From: Variovorax sp. OK212
Lineage (GTDB): Bacteria > Pseudomonadota > Gammaproteobacteria > Burkholderiales > Burkholderiaceae_C
NCBI RefSeq assembly: GCF_900112425.1
Contig: NZ_FOLP01000004.1
Coordinates: forward strand, 372,001-436,000
Direction of reading: 5' to 3'
Length of the DNA: 64,000 nt
In this document: positions 1 through 9,661 of the stretch, piece after piece
Position numbering within the stretch: position 1 is the first letter of the stretch
How the letters are laid out: each line of letters starts with the position of its first letter
Translations under genes and position numbers: made by a program
Notes under the pieces: model-generated
What the model was told of the DNA's origin: nothing
The model's database searches: none
Seen by the model: the letters and a program-made list of their open reading frames with translations, nothing else

Positions 1-293
1 TGGGGCGTGTTGGGCAGATAGAGGCCCACGTGCACGCCGGGCTTCACGCCCAGGTCCTGCAGGCCCTTGGCGAAGCGGTCGACCGCCTGGCCGAGCTGGC
101 GGTAGCTGAGCGACTGGCCCATGAACTCGACGGCGGAGTGGTCGGGCCAGCGTTCGACGGCCTCGTCGAGCATCTGCTGCACCGGCTTGACGGGCAGCTC
201 GGCGTCCCAGCGCATGCCGGGCGGGTAGGCGCGTGTCCAGGGGGTGCTGCCGGCATCGTGGCCGGAAGCCGTGGCGGGGGAGGGGGTGGCCAT
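1..293 (-). CDS. Acyl-CoA ligase (AMP-binding enzyme), N-terminal fragment
   Basis: The first 97 residues of an AMP-forming acyl-CoA ligase, read from the ATG at 293 and running off the left edge. It has the family's usual N-terminal order: a proline-rich leader, the '[19 protein letters not shown]' stretch and the '[20 protein letters not shown]' segment seen in long-chain fatty-acid CoA ligases. These enzymes activate fatty acids with ATP and CoA for beta-oxidation. The ATP-binding and catalytic motifs lie outside the window, so substrate class cannot be judged. It points away from mnmA across a 185-bp gap. A second ligase of the same family lies at 6923-8602. Confidence 0.8.
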   Translation of the reverse strand, partial: MATPSPATASGHDAGSTPWTRAYPPGMRWDAELPVKPVQQMLDEAVERWPDHSAVEFMGQSLSYRQLGQAVDRFAKGLQDLGVKPGVHVGLYLPNTP

Positions 294-478
294 GCGTCTT
301 GTCTCCGCTGTGCTGTGGTTGCGAATCGCCTGGGCGGATCGGTGCCGCCTCGTTCAGCGGCACTGTAGCGCCGGGGCCCGGGCCCGTGGGGCGGGCGCTG
401 ACAAGCCGGGGACACGGGTTTTCCCGATTTCCCACACACCGCGGGGCCCTACCGCGGGGCTGGGACAATGGCGCGCTT

Positions 479-1582
479 ATGGCAAAGCAACGGATCGTGG
501 TGGGACTGAGCGGCGGAGTGGACTCCGCGGTGACGGCGCACCTGCTCAAGCAGCAGGGGCATGAGGTGGTCGGCATCTTCATGAAGAACTGGGAAGACGA
601 CGACGACAGCGAGTACTGCTCGTCGAACATCGACTTCGTGGACGCCGCCAGCGTAGCCGACGTGCTGGGCATCGAGATCGAACACGTCAACTTCGCGGCC
701 GACTACAAGGACCGCGTGTTCGCCGAGTTCCTGCGCGAATACAAGGCCGGCCGCACGCCCAACCCCGATGTGCTGTGCAACGCCGAGATCAAGTTCAAGG
801 CCTTCCTCGACCACGCCATGCGGCTGGGCGCCGAGAAGATCGCCACCGGCCACTATGCGCGCGTGAGGCTGAACGAAGCCACTGGCGGGCACGAGCTGCT
901 GAAGGGGCTCGATCCGGCGAAGGACCAGAGCTATTTTCTGCACCGCCTGGACCAGGCGCAACTGTCGAAGACGCTGTTTCCGGTGGGCGAGCTGCACAAG
1001 ACGGAGGTGCGCCGCATCGCGGAAGAAATCGGCCTGCCCAACGCCAAGAAGAAGGATTCGACCGGCATCTGCTTCATCGGCGAGCGGCCGTTTCGCGATT
1101 TCCTGAACCGCTACATCTCCAAGGAGCCGGGCCCGATCAAGGACGACCGCGGCCGCAAGCTGGGCGAGCACCAGGGGCTGAGCTTCTACACGCTGGGGCA
1201 GCGACAGGGGCTGGGCATCGGCGGCGTGAAGGAAAAGGGTGCGCAGCGCGGCTCGGGCGACCATTCGCCCTGGTTCGTGGCGCGCAAGGACATCGAGAAG
1301 AACACGCTGTGGGTGGTGCAGGGGCACGACCACCCATGGCTGCTGTCGTCCGCGCTGAAGGCCGGCGACGCCAGCTGGGTTGCCGGCGAGGCACCGGTGG
1401 CGGGGAGCTACGGCTCGAAGGCGCGCTACCGGCAGGCCGATTCGGCGTGCGAGATGGGACCGGGAGAGGCGGGCGCGGCGTTCAGCCTGCATTTCGCAGC
1501 GCCGCAATGGGCGGTGACGCCCGGCCAGTCCGCCGTGCTGTACGACGGCGAACGCTGCCTGGGCGGCGGCGTGATCGTCTGA
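479..1582 (+). CDS. mnmA: tRNA-specific 2-thiouridylase MnmA
   Basis: A 367-residue cytosolic enzyme that adds sulfur to C2 of the wobble uridine U34 in Lys, Glu and Gln tRNAs. The N-terminal PP-loop SGGVDS (residues 10-15) binds ATP. The two conserved cysteines are visible: Cys100 in NPDVLCN and Cys198 in [12 protein letters not shown]. The length fits the family. The frame is open further upstream, but homology starts at [13 protein letters not shown], so the ATG at 479 is the start. A -10-like GACAAT lies just upstream. It converges on the Nudix gene with one base between stop codons. Confidence 0.96.
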   Translation: MAKQRIVVGLSGGVDSAVTAHLLKQQGHEVVGIFMKNWEDDDDSEYCSSNIDFVDAASVADVLGIEIEHVNFAADYKDRVFAEFLREYKAGRTPNPDVLCNAEIKFKAFLDHAMRLGAEKIATGHYARVRLNEATGGHELLKGLDPAKDQSYFLHRLDQAQLSKTLFPVGELHKTEVRRIAEEIGLPNAKKKDSTGICFIGERPFRDFLNRYISKEPGPIKDDRGRKLGEHQGLSFYTLGQRQGLGIGGVKEKGAQRGSGDHSPWFVARKDIEKNTLWVVQGHDHPWLLSSALKAGDASWVAGEAPVAGSYGSKARYRQADSACEMGPGEAGAAFSLHFAAPQWAVTPGQSAVLYDGERCLGGGVIV

Positions 1583-1583
1583 T

Positions 1584-2090
1584 TCAGGGCGCGACGCGCA
1601 CTGTCGCGTCGACGTGGACGAGTTCCAGCGGGTGGCGCTGGCCGGCCAGGTAGTCCTCGATGCACTGGAGCAGCAGCGGGCTGCGGTGCCGCGCCACGCT
1701 GGCGCGGATTTCTTCCGGCGTCATCCACAGCGTGCGAACGATGCCGTCGTCGAGCGCGCGTCCCTCTTCGAAGGCACCCAGCGTGCCGCAGTAGGCGAAG
1801 CGCATGTAGGTGACGTCTTCGCTGCCCTCGGCCACCGGGCGAGAACGCGCCATGTAGATGCCGATGAGCGCCGTTGGCGTGAAATGATGGGCTGTTTCCT
1901 CCAGCGTCTCGCGCGCGCAGCCTTCGGCGGGCGATTCGCCGGGGTCGAGGTGGCCGGCGGGTGTATTGAGCCTGAGGCCGTCGCCCGCCTGCTCCTCGAC
2001 CAGCAGGATGCGCCCGTCACGCTCGATCACCGCGGCGACGGTGACGTTGGGTTTCCAGCGTGTGGGGCGTGCTTTGCTCATGTTTGGCAT
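1584..2090 (-). CDS. Nudix hydrolase, NudJ-like
   Basis: A 168-residue Nudix-fold pyrophosphohydrolase. The Nudix box is at roughly residues 51-73: GHLDPGE, seven residues, then RETLEET. The box's last glycine is replaced (EETAHH rather than EETG), a small departure from consensus. Overall it resembles NudJ-type phosphatases acting on nucleotides or thiamine pyrophosphate precursors, but substrate cannot be read from sequence. The start could be the ATG at 2090, three bases after the upstream stop, or the ATG at 2081 (MSKARPTR). It probably shares a transcript with the DUF4019 gene. The mnmA-Nudix adjacency is common in this group. Confidence 0.85.
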   Translation of the reverse strand: MPNMSKARPTRWKPNVTVAAVIERDGRILLVEEQAGDGLRLNTPAGHLDPGESPAEGCARETLEETAHHFTPTALIGIYMARSRPVAEGSEDVTYMRFAYCGTLGAFEEGRALDDGIVRTLWMTPEEIRASVARHRSPLLLQCIEDYLAGQRHPLELVHVDATVRVAP

Positions 2091-2092
2091 CT

Positions 2093-2527
2093 TTATCGCA
2101 GCACATAGCCGCTGAAGCGCCAGGTGCGGTCGCGGTCGAGGTGAAAGCTCACGAGTTCGCGCAGGGTGCTGTCGGGCTTGTGGGCGAAGCGGGTCTCGTA
2201 TTCGATGCTGACGTACTGGCCGGCGGTGTCGGTGTCGGAATCGGCGACGACCTGGCGGTTGACCGCAACCCAGGTGCGCATCTGGGGCGAGCCTAGCGGC
2301 GCGCGGCTTCTGGCGACCTTGTCGATGAAGTCGGCGCGCGGCATGCGCTTGCGGGTGGCCGGCGTGGCGCCGTCCCAGAGCTCGCCAGTCCGGTCCTGGT
2401 CGATCATCTGGATGGCCTGCATGCCCCCGCGCACCATGTCGCTGGCTTCGAGGTCCTGGGCGGCGGCTGGGCTGAACCAGCTCCACAGCAGCGTGGCGGC
2501 AAGCAGCAGCCGGATCATGGGATTCAT
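2093..2527 (-). CDS. DUF4019 secreted protein
   Basis: A 144-residue protein with a classical signal peptide (hydrophobic residues 5-20, AAA|QD cleavage near 23), so periplasmic. The mature part matches DUF4019: alternating helices and strands with 'AIQMIDQDRTGELWD' early and a C-terminal 'FHLDRDRTWRFSGYVL'. The function of the family is unknown to me; the fold resembles small NTF2-like lid domains. It ends two bases before the Nudix start, suggesting one transcription unit. Confidence 0.8.
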   Translation of the reverse strand: MNPMIRLLLAATLLWSWFSPAAAQDLEASDMVRGGMQAIQMIDQDRTGELWDGATPATRKRMPRADFIDKVARSRAPLGSPQMRTWVAVNRQVVADSDTDTAGQYVSIEYETRFAHKPDSTLRELVSFHLDRDRTWRFSGYVLR

Positions 2528-2660
2528 TCGTCTCGTTCCTTGGGAAACCCGTTGGAGACTGTAGCGTGGGAGAGATTCCCGAAGCCAGTCATCTCAGGGG
2601 AGAAATGCGGGTGTGTCGGCAGATGCGGTCAACGCCTGCCCGACATCCTTCAACGTGTAC

Positions 2661-3386
2661 CTAACGCCTTGCGAAAGCCCGCTTCAGCTTCGGCAAAGAG
2701 ATCTCGTCGATCGCTTCCAGCCGGTAGCCGAGGCCGTAGATGGCCAGCAGCAGGAAGCCGTTGGCCGGTCGCAGGTCCAGCTTGGTCCGCAGCCGCGAGA
2801 TGTGGGTGTCGAGCGAGCGCGACAGCGCCTCGATGCCCAGCCCCCACACGGCCTCGTGCAGGTGCTCCCGCGACAACAGCCGCCCGAGGTTCTGGAACAG
2901 GAACAGCGCAAGTTCGTACTCGCGGTTCTTCAGGTCGACCGGCACGCCCCGTACCTTCAGCACGCGCGAGGGCGGATAGAAGTGGTACGGGCCGAAGACC
3001 ATTTCGGCATCTTCGCGCTTCGGGTACGAGCGGCGAAGCAGCGCGTTGACGCGGGCTTCGAGCTCGCCGTGGCGAACCGGCCTGGCCATGAAGTCGTCGG
3101 CGCCCGTGTTGAGGCCTTCGACCATGTCTTTCGCATCGCAATCGTGGGTCACGAAAAGAATGGGCAGTCGGCTCTTCAGGTCGAGCCGGATGGTCTTCAC
3201 GACCTCGGGCCCCTGCATGTCGGGAAGGCTCCAGGCAAGTATCAGCAAGTCGAATGTTTGTCTGCGCAAAGCCTGCAGCAGTGTTCTTCCTTGCCTGAAC
3301 AGGTGGCACTCGTGTGAGAGCCCCACCATGGTTTGATGGATCAGCTTCAGCTGATCCGGGCCGTCATCGAGTACAGCAATACGCAT
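2661..3386 (-). CDS. OmpR-family response regulator with degenerate receiver
   Basis: A 241-residue protein with an N-terminal receiver (about 1-115) and a C-terminal winged-helix DNA-binding domain (about 130-230, with NREYELALFLFQNLG and SLDTHISRLRTKL). Two key receiver residues are missing. The phosphoacceptor Asp is Ala51 (LLILAWSLPDMQG), and the conserved Lys before Pro is Arg102 (MARPV). The acidic pair Asp7-Asp8 and Thr80 remain. Normal phosphotransfer is therefore unlikely; the protein may act without phosphorylation or sense something else. No histidine kinase is nearby. It is transcribed away from the transhydrogenase operon across an AT-rich gap holding paired palindromic sites. 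Confidence 0.88.
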   Translation of the reverse strand: MRIAVLDDGPDQLKLIHQTMVGLSHECHLFRQGRTLLQALRRQTFDLLILAWSLPDMQGPEVVKTIRLDLKSRLPILFVTHDCDAKDMVEGLNTGADDFMARPVRHGELEARVNALLRRSYPKREDAEMVFGPYHFYPPSRVLKVRGVPVDLKNREYELALFLFQNLGRLLSREHLHEAVWGLGIEALSRSLDTHISRLRTKLDLRPANGFLLLAIYGLGYRLEAIDEISLPKLKRAFARR

Positions 3387-3818
3387 TCCATCCCCTTCTT
3401 CCTCCCTTCGCCAACCTCCGTGAGCTGGCGATTGATCGGAAGTGTATCTATCTGCGACTTAGGTAATTTTGGGAGTTTGCAACTAATGCACGCAAATCGA
3501 GTTTTTCAAAAGAACGCTTGCCACATTTAGCTACAGTTGCAAACAAATAGGGTTCTCCCCGTCGCCGTGCGGCGGCAAGGCTGTCAACAATCGGCCAGTG
3601 CAAAGAGCGGCTGGAAGACCGGCCAAGACCGCCCGGCAGTCACTCGATGCTGTCCTTCCAAAGTTTCGAATTTGCTATCTATTGCATAGCATTCGTCGCA
3701 GCATTCATCGGCGTTGGAGGCGGGTGACGCACCGGCGTCTTAGCGACACCGGGCGCCTGTAATCTTGCTGTAAGCTCTGCGCGCGTTCCGTGTGCCCCCT
3801 TGCTCTGAGGAGATCTCT
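3387..3818. other. AT-rich intergenic region between response regulator and pntAA
   Basis: 432 bp with no credible gene. The middle (about 3435-3560) is clearly more AT-rich than the surroundings. It holds two mirror-image sites centred on TTGCAA, a short CGCCG-TG-CGGCG hairpin near 3563-3574, and an imperfect dyad around GCTAT/ATAGC (3674-3690). It must carry the promoters of the divergent regulator and pnt genes; I cannot assign -35/-10 boxes with confidence. A GAGGAG ribosome-binding site lies just before pntAA. Confidence 0.7.
3475..3544. promoter_or_regulatory. Pair of inverted TTGCAA-centred sites, 60 bp apart
   Basis: GTTTGCAACT at 3475-3484 and its exact reverse complement AGTTGCAAAC at 3535-3544. 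The TTGCAA cores start at 3477 and 3537, exactly 60 bp apart. The arrangement looks like paired operators on one face of the helix. The obvious candidate binder is the adjacent response regulator, but that is inference. Confidence 0.45.
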
Positions 3819-4961
3819 ATGCTGATAGGCGTGCCTGCCGAGACACTGGCTGGCGAAACCCGAGTGGCCGTTACACCCGAGACAGTGAAGAAACTGGTCG
3901 CTTCCGGGCATGCGGTACGAGTGGCGTCGGGGGCTGGCGTTGCCGCCAGCGTGACCGACGCCGCCTACCAGGCCGCAGGGGCGGACATCACGGACCAGGC
4001 GGGCGCGTTCTCCGCCGACATGGTGCTCAAGGTGCGCACGCCCACCGACGCCGAGAGCGGGCTCTTGAAGCCGGGCGCCGTGGTCATCGGCATGCTCAAC
4101 CCCTTCGACGCGGCCGGCCTGCAGCGCCTGGCCGCGGCGGGCGTCACCGGCTTCGCCCTCGAGGCCGCGCCGCGCACCACCCGCGCCCAGAGCATGGACG
4201 TGCTCTCCTCGCAGGCCAACATCGCCGGCTACAAGGCCGTGATGATCGCGGCCGACCGGTACCAGCGCTTCTTCCCGATGCTCATGACGGCGGCCGGCAC
4301 GGTGAAGGCCGCGCGCGTCGTGATCCTGGGCGTCGGCGTGGCGGGCCTGCAGGCGATTGCCACGGCCAAGCGCCTGGGCGCCGTCATCGAGGCTTCCGAC
4401 GTGCGTCCCAGCGTGAAGGAACAGATCGAGTCGCTCGGCGGCAAGTTCATCGAGGTGTCCTACGACACCGACGAGGAAAAGGAAGCCGCTGTCGGCGTCG
4501 GCGGCTACGCCAAGCCCATGCCCGCGAGCTGGCTGGCGCGCCAGCAGGTCGAGGTGGCCAAGCGCGTGGCGCTGGCCGACGTGGTGATCAGCACCGCCCT
4601 CATTCCGGGCCGTGCCGCACCGACGCTCATCACCGAGGACATGGTCAAGTCGATGAAGCCGGGCTCGGTGATCGTCGACATCGCCGCGGGCAAGGGCGCG
4701 GACGCGAATGGCGGCCTGACGGGCGGCAACTGCCCGATCTCCGAAGCCGACAAGACGGTGGTCAAGCACGGCGTGACCATCGTGGGCGAGACCAACCTCG
4801 CGGCGCTGGTGGCGGCCGATGCTTCCGCGCTCTACGCGCGCAACGTGCTCGACTTCCTCAAGCTGATCGTCACCAAGGAGGGCGCGCTGAACATCGACCT
4901 CGAGGACGACATCGTCGCCGCCTGCCGCGTCACGCAGGGCGGCCAGGTCACGAAGAAGTAA
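3819..4961 (+). CDS. pntAA: NAD(P) transhydrogenase subunit alpha, part 1
   Basis: 380 residues forming the cytosolic NAD(H)-binding domain I of the proton-translocating transhydrogenase, which uses the proton gradient to reduce NADP+ with NADH. It starts with MLIGVPAETLAGETRVAVTP and carries the nucleotide-binding glycine motif GVGVAGLQAIATAKRLGA. The membrane part of the alpha subunit is a separate downstream gene, as in many alpha- and betaproteobacteria. The ATG at 3819 follows GAGGAG; the frame is open a few codons further upstream but without support. Confidence 0.96.
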   Translation: MLIGVPAETLAGETRVAVTPETVKKLVASGHAVRVASGAGVAASVTDAAYQAAGADITDQAGAFSADMVLKVRTPTDAESGLLKPGAVVIGMLNPFDAAGLQRLAAAGVTGFALEAAPRTTRAQSMDVLSSQANIAGYKAVMIAADRYQRFFPMLMTAAGTVKAARVVILGVGVAGLQAIATAKRLGAVIEASDVRPSVKEQIESLGGKFIEVSYDTDEEKEAAVGVGGYAKPMPASWLARQQVEVAKRVALADVVISTALIPGRAAPTLITEDMVKSMKPGSVIVDIAAGKGADANGGLTGGNCPISEADKTVVKHGVTIVGETNLAALVAADASALYARNVLDFLKLIVTKEGALNIDLEDDIVAACRVTQGGQVTKK

Positions 4962-4988
4962 ACAAACGCCAGCCGAGGAGAAGAAACC

Positions 4989-5327
4989 ATGGATCCCGTT
5001 TCCCACACCGTCATCAACCTGATCATCTTCGTGCTGGCCATCTACGTGGGCTACCACGTGGTGTGGACCGTCACGCCGGCGCTGCACACGCCGCTGATGG
5101 CCGTGACCAACGCCATCTCGGCGATCGTGATCGTGGGCGCGATGCTCGCGGCCGCGCTCACCACCACGCCGCTGGGCAAGACCATGGGCGTGCTGGCCGT
5201 GGCGCTGGCCGCGGTGAACGTCTTCGGCGGCTTCCTGGTCACGCGCCGGATGCTGGAGATGTTCAAGAAGAAAGAAAAGAAGGCCGCCCCCGGTCTGGCG
5301 AAGGCCGAAGAGGGAGCAGCCAAGTGA
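4989..5327 (+). CDS. pntAB: NAD(P) transhydrogenase subunit alpha, part 2
   Basis: 112 residues, the membrane portion of the alpha subunit. Hydrophobic segments at about residues 8-27, 35-55 and 62-82 are followed by a lysine-rich cytosolic tail. A strong GAGGAG ribosome-binding site precedes the ATG. It lies 27 bp after pntAA and overlaps the likely GTG start of pntB, so the three subunits are made together. Confidence 0.95.
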   Translation: MDPVSHTVINLIIFVLAIYVGYHVVWTVTPALHTPLMAVTNAISAIVIVGAMLAAALTTTPLGKTMGVLAVALAAVNVFGGFLVTRRMLEMFKKKEKKAAPGLAKAEEGAAK

Positions 5328-6823
5328 GCATGAACCTCGTCACGCTGCTGTACCTCGTTGCCAGCGTCTGCTTCATCCAGGCCCTGAAGGGCCTGAGCCA
5401 TCCCACCACTTCGATCCGCGGCAACGTGTTCGGCATGACCGGCATGGCGATCGCCGTGCTGACCACCATCGCGCTGATCCACGGCCAGGCCCGTTCGCTC
5501 AATGTCGACTTCGGCGCGGGCATCGGCTACGTGCTGGCCGCCGTCGTGGTCGGCGGCGGGCTGGGCGCCTTCATGGCCAACAAGGTCGAGATGACCAAGA
5601 TGCCCGAGCTGGTGGCGTTCATGCACAGCATGATCGGCCTGGCGGCGGTGTTCATCGGCGTGGCCGCTGTGGCCGAGCCCTGGGCCTTCGGCATCACCGC
5701 CGCGCCCGTGGCCGCGCTCATCGGCGCGGCCACGCCCGACGGCGCCGTGCTGCTCGACGGCTTCGTGCGCTACGCCATTCCTTACGGCAACCGGCTCGAG
5801 CTGTTCCTGGGCGCGGCCATCGGCGCGGTCACCTTCAGCGGCTCGGTCATCGCCTTCGGCAAGCTCTCGGGCAAGTACAAGTTCCGCCTGTTCCAGGGCG
5901 CGCCGGTGCAGTTCAAGGGCCAGCACATGCTCAACCTGGTGCTGGGCCTCTTGACCATCGCGCTGGGCCTGCTGTTCGTCGCCACCGAAAGCTGGACGGC
6001 GTTCTTCGCGATGCTGGCGCTGGCCTTCGTGATGGGCGTGCTCATCATCATTCCGATCGGCGGCGCCGACATGCCGGTGGTGGTGTCGATGCTCAACAGC
6101 TACTCGGGCTGGGCGGCGGCGGGCATCGGCTTCAGCCTGAACAACGCGATGCTGATCGTGGCCGGTTCGCTGGTGGGCTCGTCGGGTGCCATCCTGAGCT
6201 ACATCATGTGCAAGGCCATGAACCGCTCGTTCTTCAACGTGATCCTGGGCGGCTTCGGCGGCGAGGCCGCCACCGCCACCGGTGGTGCGAAGGAGCAGCG
6301 CCCGGTGAAGACCGGCAGCGCCGACGACGCGGCCTTCGTGCTCGGCAATGCCGAGACCGTGGTGATCGTGCCGGGTTACGGCCTCGCCGTGGCGCGCGCT
6401 CAGCACGCGGTGAAGGAGCTCGCGGCCAAGCTCACCGAGAAGGGCATCACCGTGAAGTACGCGATCCACCCGGTGGCGGGCCGCATGCCCGGCCACATGA
6501 ACGTGCTGCTGGCCGAGGCCGAGGTGCCGTACGACCAGGTGTTCGAGATGGAAGACATCAACGGCGAGTTCGGCCAGGCCGACGTGGCGATCATCCTGGG
6601 TGCCAACGACGTGGTGAACCCCGCCGCGCACACCAAGGGCAGCCCGATCTACGGCATGCCGATTCTCGAGGCCTACAAGGCCAAGACCGTCATCGTGAAC
6701 AAGCGCTCCATGGCCGCCGGTTATGCCGGCCTGGACAACGAACTGTTCTACATGGACAAGACCATGATGGTCTTTGGCGATGCCAAAAAAGTAGTGGAAG
6801 ATATGGGCAAGGCCATCGAATAG
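5324..6823 (+). CDS. pntB: NAD(P) transhydrogenase subunit beta
   Basis: 499 residues: a membrane domain II with about nine transmembrane helices (to roughly residue 270), then the NADP(H)-binding domain III with the loop [11 protein letters not shown] and the C-terminal [11 protein letters not shown] segment. The GTG at 5324 overlaps the pntAB stop and is seven bases after GGGAG; the ATG at 5330 is a close alternative. It closes the pnt operon and is followed by a likely terminator. Confidence 0.95.
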   Translation: MSMNLVTLLYLVASVCFIQALKGLSHPTTSIRGNVFGMTGMAIAVLTTIALIHGQARSLNVDFGAGIGYVLAAVVVGGGLGAFMANKVEMTKMPELVAFMHSMIGLAAVFIGVAAVAEPWAFGITAAPVAALIGAATPDGAVLLDGFVRYAIPYGNRLELFLGAAIGAVTFSGSVIAFGKLSGKYKFRLFQGAPVQFKGQHMLNLVLGLLTIALGLLFVATESWTAFFAMLALAFVMGVLIIIPIGGADMPVVVSMLNSYSGWAAAGIGFSLNNAMLIVAGSLVGSSGAILSYIMCKAMNRSFFNVILGGFGGEAATATGGAKEQRPVKTGSADDAAFVLGNAETVVIVPGYGLAVARAQHAVKELAAKLTEKGITVKYAIHPVAGRMPGHMNVLLAEAEVPYDQVFEMEDINGEFGQADVAIILGANDVVNPAAHTKGSPIYGMPILEAYKAKTVIVNKRSMAAGYAGLDNELFYMDKTMMVFGDAKKVVEDMGKAIE

Positions 6824-6860
6824 GCCGAAGGTCCACGCCCGCCACGCGGGCGAATCTTCG

Positions 6861-6890
6861 CGGCGCCACTTCGTGCGCCGTTTTCGTTTT
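6861..6890 (+). terminator. Rho-independent-type terminator after pntB
   Basis: CGGCGC (6861-6866) pairs with GCGCCG (6875-6880) around an eight-base loop, followed at once by TTTTCGTTTT. It sits between pntB and fadD. Confidence 0.65.
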
Positions 6891-6922
6891 CAACTGTCAG
6901 ACCCCCGGAGGAGACAAATCCA

Positions 6923-8602
6923 ATGACCGACCGCCCCTGGCTCAGCAGCTACCCGCAAGGCGTGCCCGCCGACATCGATGCCTCGCACTATCCATCGCTG
7001 GTCGCGCTCATGGAAGAGAGCTTCAAGAAGTACGCCGACCGCACGGCGTACAGCTTCATGGGCAAGGACATCAGCTACGGCGAGACCGACAAGCAGAGCA
7101 AGGCCTTCGCGGCCTACCTGCAGGGCCTGGGCCTGGTCAAGGGCGACCGCGTGGCGGCCATGATGCCCAATTGCCCGCAGTACCCCATTGCGGTCGCGGG
7201 CATCCTGCGCGCCGGCCTGATCCTGGTCAACGTGAACCCGCTGTACACGCCGCGCGAACTCGAGCACCAGCTCAAGGACTCGGGCGCGAAGGCCATCGTG
7301 ATCATGGAGAACTTCGGCACCACGCTGCAGCAGTGCATCGCGGCCACGCCGATCAAGCACATCGTGCTGGCCTCCATGGGCGACCGCCTCGGCTTCCTGA
7401 AGGGCGCGCTCGTCAACTACGTGGTGCGCAACGTCAAGAAGCTGGTGCCGCAGTTCAGCCTGCCGGGCACGGTGCGCTTCAACGACGCGCTCGACAAGGG
7501 CGCCAGCAGCAGCGTCAAGCCCGTGGCCATCGGCCCCGACGACGTGGCCGTGCTGCAGTACACCGGCGGCACCACGGGCGTGTCGAAGGGCGCGGTGCTG
7601 CTGCATCGCAACGTGATCGCCAACGTGCTGCAGTCCGAGGCCTGGAACGAACCGGCCATGAAGAAGGTGCCGGCCAACGAGCAGCCCACCAGCGTGTGCG
7701 CGCTGCCGCTGTATCACATCTTCGCGTTCACGGTCGGCATGATGCTGAACATGCGCACGGGCGGCAAGCTGATCCTGATTCCGAATCCGCGCGACCTGGC
7801 CGGCGTGCTGAAGGAATTGTCCAAGCACACCATCCACAGCTTTCCGGCCGTCAACACGCTGTTCAACGGGCTGGCGAACCACGCCGACTTCAACACCGTC
7901 AACTGGAAGAACCTCAAGATCTCGGTGGGCGGCGGCATGGCCGTGCAGGCCGCGGTCGCCAAGCTCTGGCTCGAGAAGACCGGTTGCTCGATCTGCGAAG
8001 GCTACGGCCTGTCGGAAACCTCGCCCTCGACCACCTGCAACCCGACCGACAGTACCGCCTACACCGGCACCATCGGCCTGCCGCTGCCGAGCACCTGGCT
8101 CAAGCTGCTCGACGACGAAGGCAACGAAGTGCCCCTGGGCGAGCGCGGCGAGATCGCCATCAAGGGCCCGCAGGTGATGGCCGGCTACTGGCAGCGTCCC
8201 GACGAGACCGCCAAGGTCATGACGCCCGACGGCTACTTCAAGAGCGGCGACATCGGCGTGGTCGATGACAAGGGCTACTTCAAGGTGGTCGACCGCAAGA
8301 AGGACATGATCCTGGTGTCGGGCTTCAACGTGTACCCCAACGAGATCGAGGACGTGGTCGCACTGATTCCGGGCGTGCTCGAATGCGCGGCGGTCGGCGT
8401 GCCCGACGACAAGACCGGCGAGGCCGTGAAGCTCGTGATCGTGAAGAAGGACCCCTCGCTCACCGAGGCGCAGGTGCGCGAGTACTGCCGAGCAAACCTT
8501 ACGGGTTACAAGCAGCCGCGAATCGTAGAGTTTCGTACGGACATGCCGAAGACACCCGTCGGCAAGATCCTTCGCCGCGAGCTGCGCGACTCGAAAAAGT
8601 AA
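6923..8602 (+). CDS. fadD: Long-chain fatty-acid--CoA ligase
   Basis: 559 residues, almost the length of E. coli FadD. The AMP-binding P-loop YTGGTTGVSKGA is at 213-224; GYGLSETSP and the C-terminal hinge DRKKDMI followed by SGFNVYPNEIE are present, as is the late catalytic lysine region PVGKILRREL. It activates long-chain fatty acids for beta-oxidation at the inner membrane face. A GGAGGAG ribosome-binding site precedes the ATG. The dpp-type transporter starts 51 bp downstream on the same strand with no terminator between, so read-through is possible. Confidence 0.93.
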   Translation: MTDRPWLSSYPQGVPADIDASHYPSLVALMEESFKKYADRTAYSFMGKDISYGETDKQSKAFAAYLQGLGLVKGDRVAAMMPNCPQYPIAVAGILRAGLILVNVNPLYTPRELEHQLKDSGAKAIVIMENFGTTLQQCIAATPIKHIVLASMGDRLGFLKGALVNYVVRNVKKLVPQFSLPGTVRFNDALDKGASSSVKPVAIGPDDVAVLQYTGGTTGVSKGAVLLHRNVIANVLQSEAWNEPAMKKVPANEQPTSVCALPLYHIFAFTVGMMLNMRTGGKLILIPNPRDLAGVLKELSKHTIHSFPAVNTLFNGLANHADFNTVNWKNLKISVGGGMAVQAAVAKLWLEKTGCSICEGYGLSETSPSTTCNPTDSTAYTGTIGLPLPSTWLKLLDDEGNEVPLGERGEIAIKGPQVMAGYWQRPDETAKVMTPDGYFKSGDIGVVDDKGYFKVVDRKKDMILVSGFNVYPNEIEDVVALIPGVLECAAVGVPDDKTGEAVKLVIVKKDPSLTEAQVREYCRANLTGYKQPRIVEFRTDMPKTPVGKILRRELRDSKK

Positions 8603-8653
8603 GGGTTCGGCCCGGGTGGGGCCACGGCATCGATCTTGCATATTCGCGGGTCG

Positions 8654-9658
8654 ATGCTTCGATTCATCCTGACCCGTTTGAGCTTGCTGGTGCCGACCTT
8701 CATCGGCATGACATTGCTCGCCTTCTTTCTCATCCGGCTGGTGCCGGGCGACCCCATCGAGACGATGGCCGGCGAGCGCGGGATCGACCCCGCGCGCCAC
8801 GCCGAACTGCGCACCGCCTACGGCTTCGACAAGCCGGTGATCGTGCAGTACGGCATCTACATCGGCCGCGTGCTGCACGGCGATCTGGGCAAGTCGCTGA
8901 TCACGCAGGACACCGTGATCAGCGAGTTCCTCGCGCTGTTCCCGGCCACCGTCGAGCTCGCGGTCTGCGCCATTCTTTTCGCGCTGCTGCTGGGCCTGCC
9001 CGCGGGCATTCTTGCTGCGGTGCGGCGCAATTCCATCTTCGACCACGGCGTGATGGCGACGTCGCTCACCGGCTACTCGATGCCGATCTTCTGGTGGGGC
9101 CTGCTGCTGATCCTGTTCTTCTCGGTGCAGCTCGGGTGGACGCCGGTGTCGGGGCGCATCGCGGTGCAGTACTTCATCGAACCCGAGACCGGCTTCCTGC
9201 TGATCGACTCGCTGCGCGCCGGTGACACCGGTGCCTTCTGGTCGGCGCTGCACCACCTGATTCTTCCGGCCATCGTGCTCGGCACCGTGCCGCTCGCGGT
9301 GATCGCGCGCATGACGCGCTCGGCCATGCTCGAGGTGCTGGGGGAGGACTATATCCGCACCGCGCGCGCCAAGGGCCTGTCGCGCTTTCGCGTGGTGGGG
9401 CTGCATGCGTTGCGCAATGCGCTGATCCCGGTCGTCACCGTCATCGGGCTGCAGGTGGGCGTGCTGTTCACGGGCGCCATCCTCACCGAGACCATCTTCT
9501 CGTGGCCGGGCGTGGGCAAGTGGCTCATCGAAGCCATCGGCCGGCGCGACTACCCGGTGCTGCAGGGCGGCATGCTGCTGCTCGGCGGCATCGTGATGGT
9601 GGTCAACCTGCTCGTCGACGTGGCCTACGGCGTCATCAACCCCCGCATCCGGCGCTGA
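8654..9658 (+). CDS. dppB: Dipeptide-type ABC transporter permease DppB
   Basis: 334 residues with six transmembrane segments, starting MLRFILTRLSLLVPTFIGMT. It has the long periplasmic loop typical of OppB/DppB after the first helix and the EAA cytoplasmic loop (DYIRTARAKGLSRFRVVGLHALRNALIP) that contacts the ATPases. Six codons of open frame lie upstream, but homology begins at 8654. First gene of a five-gene transporter set, three bases from dppC. Confidence 0.9.
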   Translation: MLRFILTRLSLLVPTFIGMTLLAFFLIRLVPGDPIETMAGERGIDPARHAELRTAYGFDKPVIVQYGIYIGRVLHGDLGKSLITQDTVISEFLALFPATVELAVCAILFALLLGLPAGILAAVRRNSIFDHGVMATSLTGYSMPIFWWGLLLILFFSVQLGWTPVSGRIAVQYFIEPETGFLLIDSLRAGDTGAFWSALHHLILPAIVLGTVPLAVIARMTRSAMLEVLGEDYIRTARAKGLSRFRVVGLHALRNALIPVVTVIGLQVGVLFTGAILTETIFSWPGVGKWLIEAIGRRDYPVLQGGMLLLGGIVMVVNLLVDVAYGVINPRIRR

Positions 9659-9661
9659 TCC

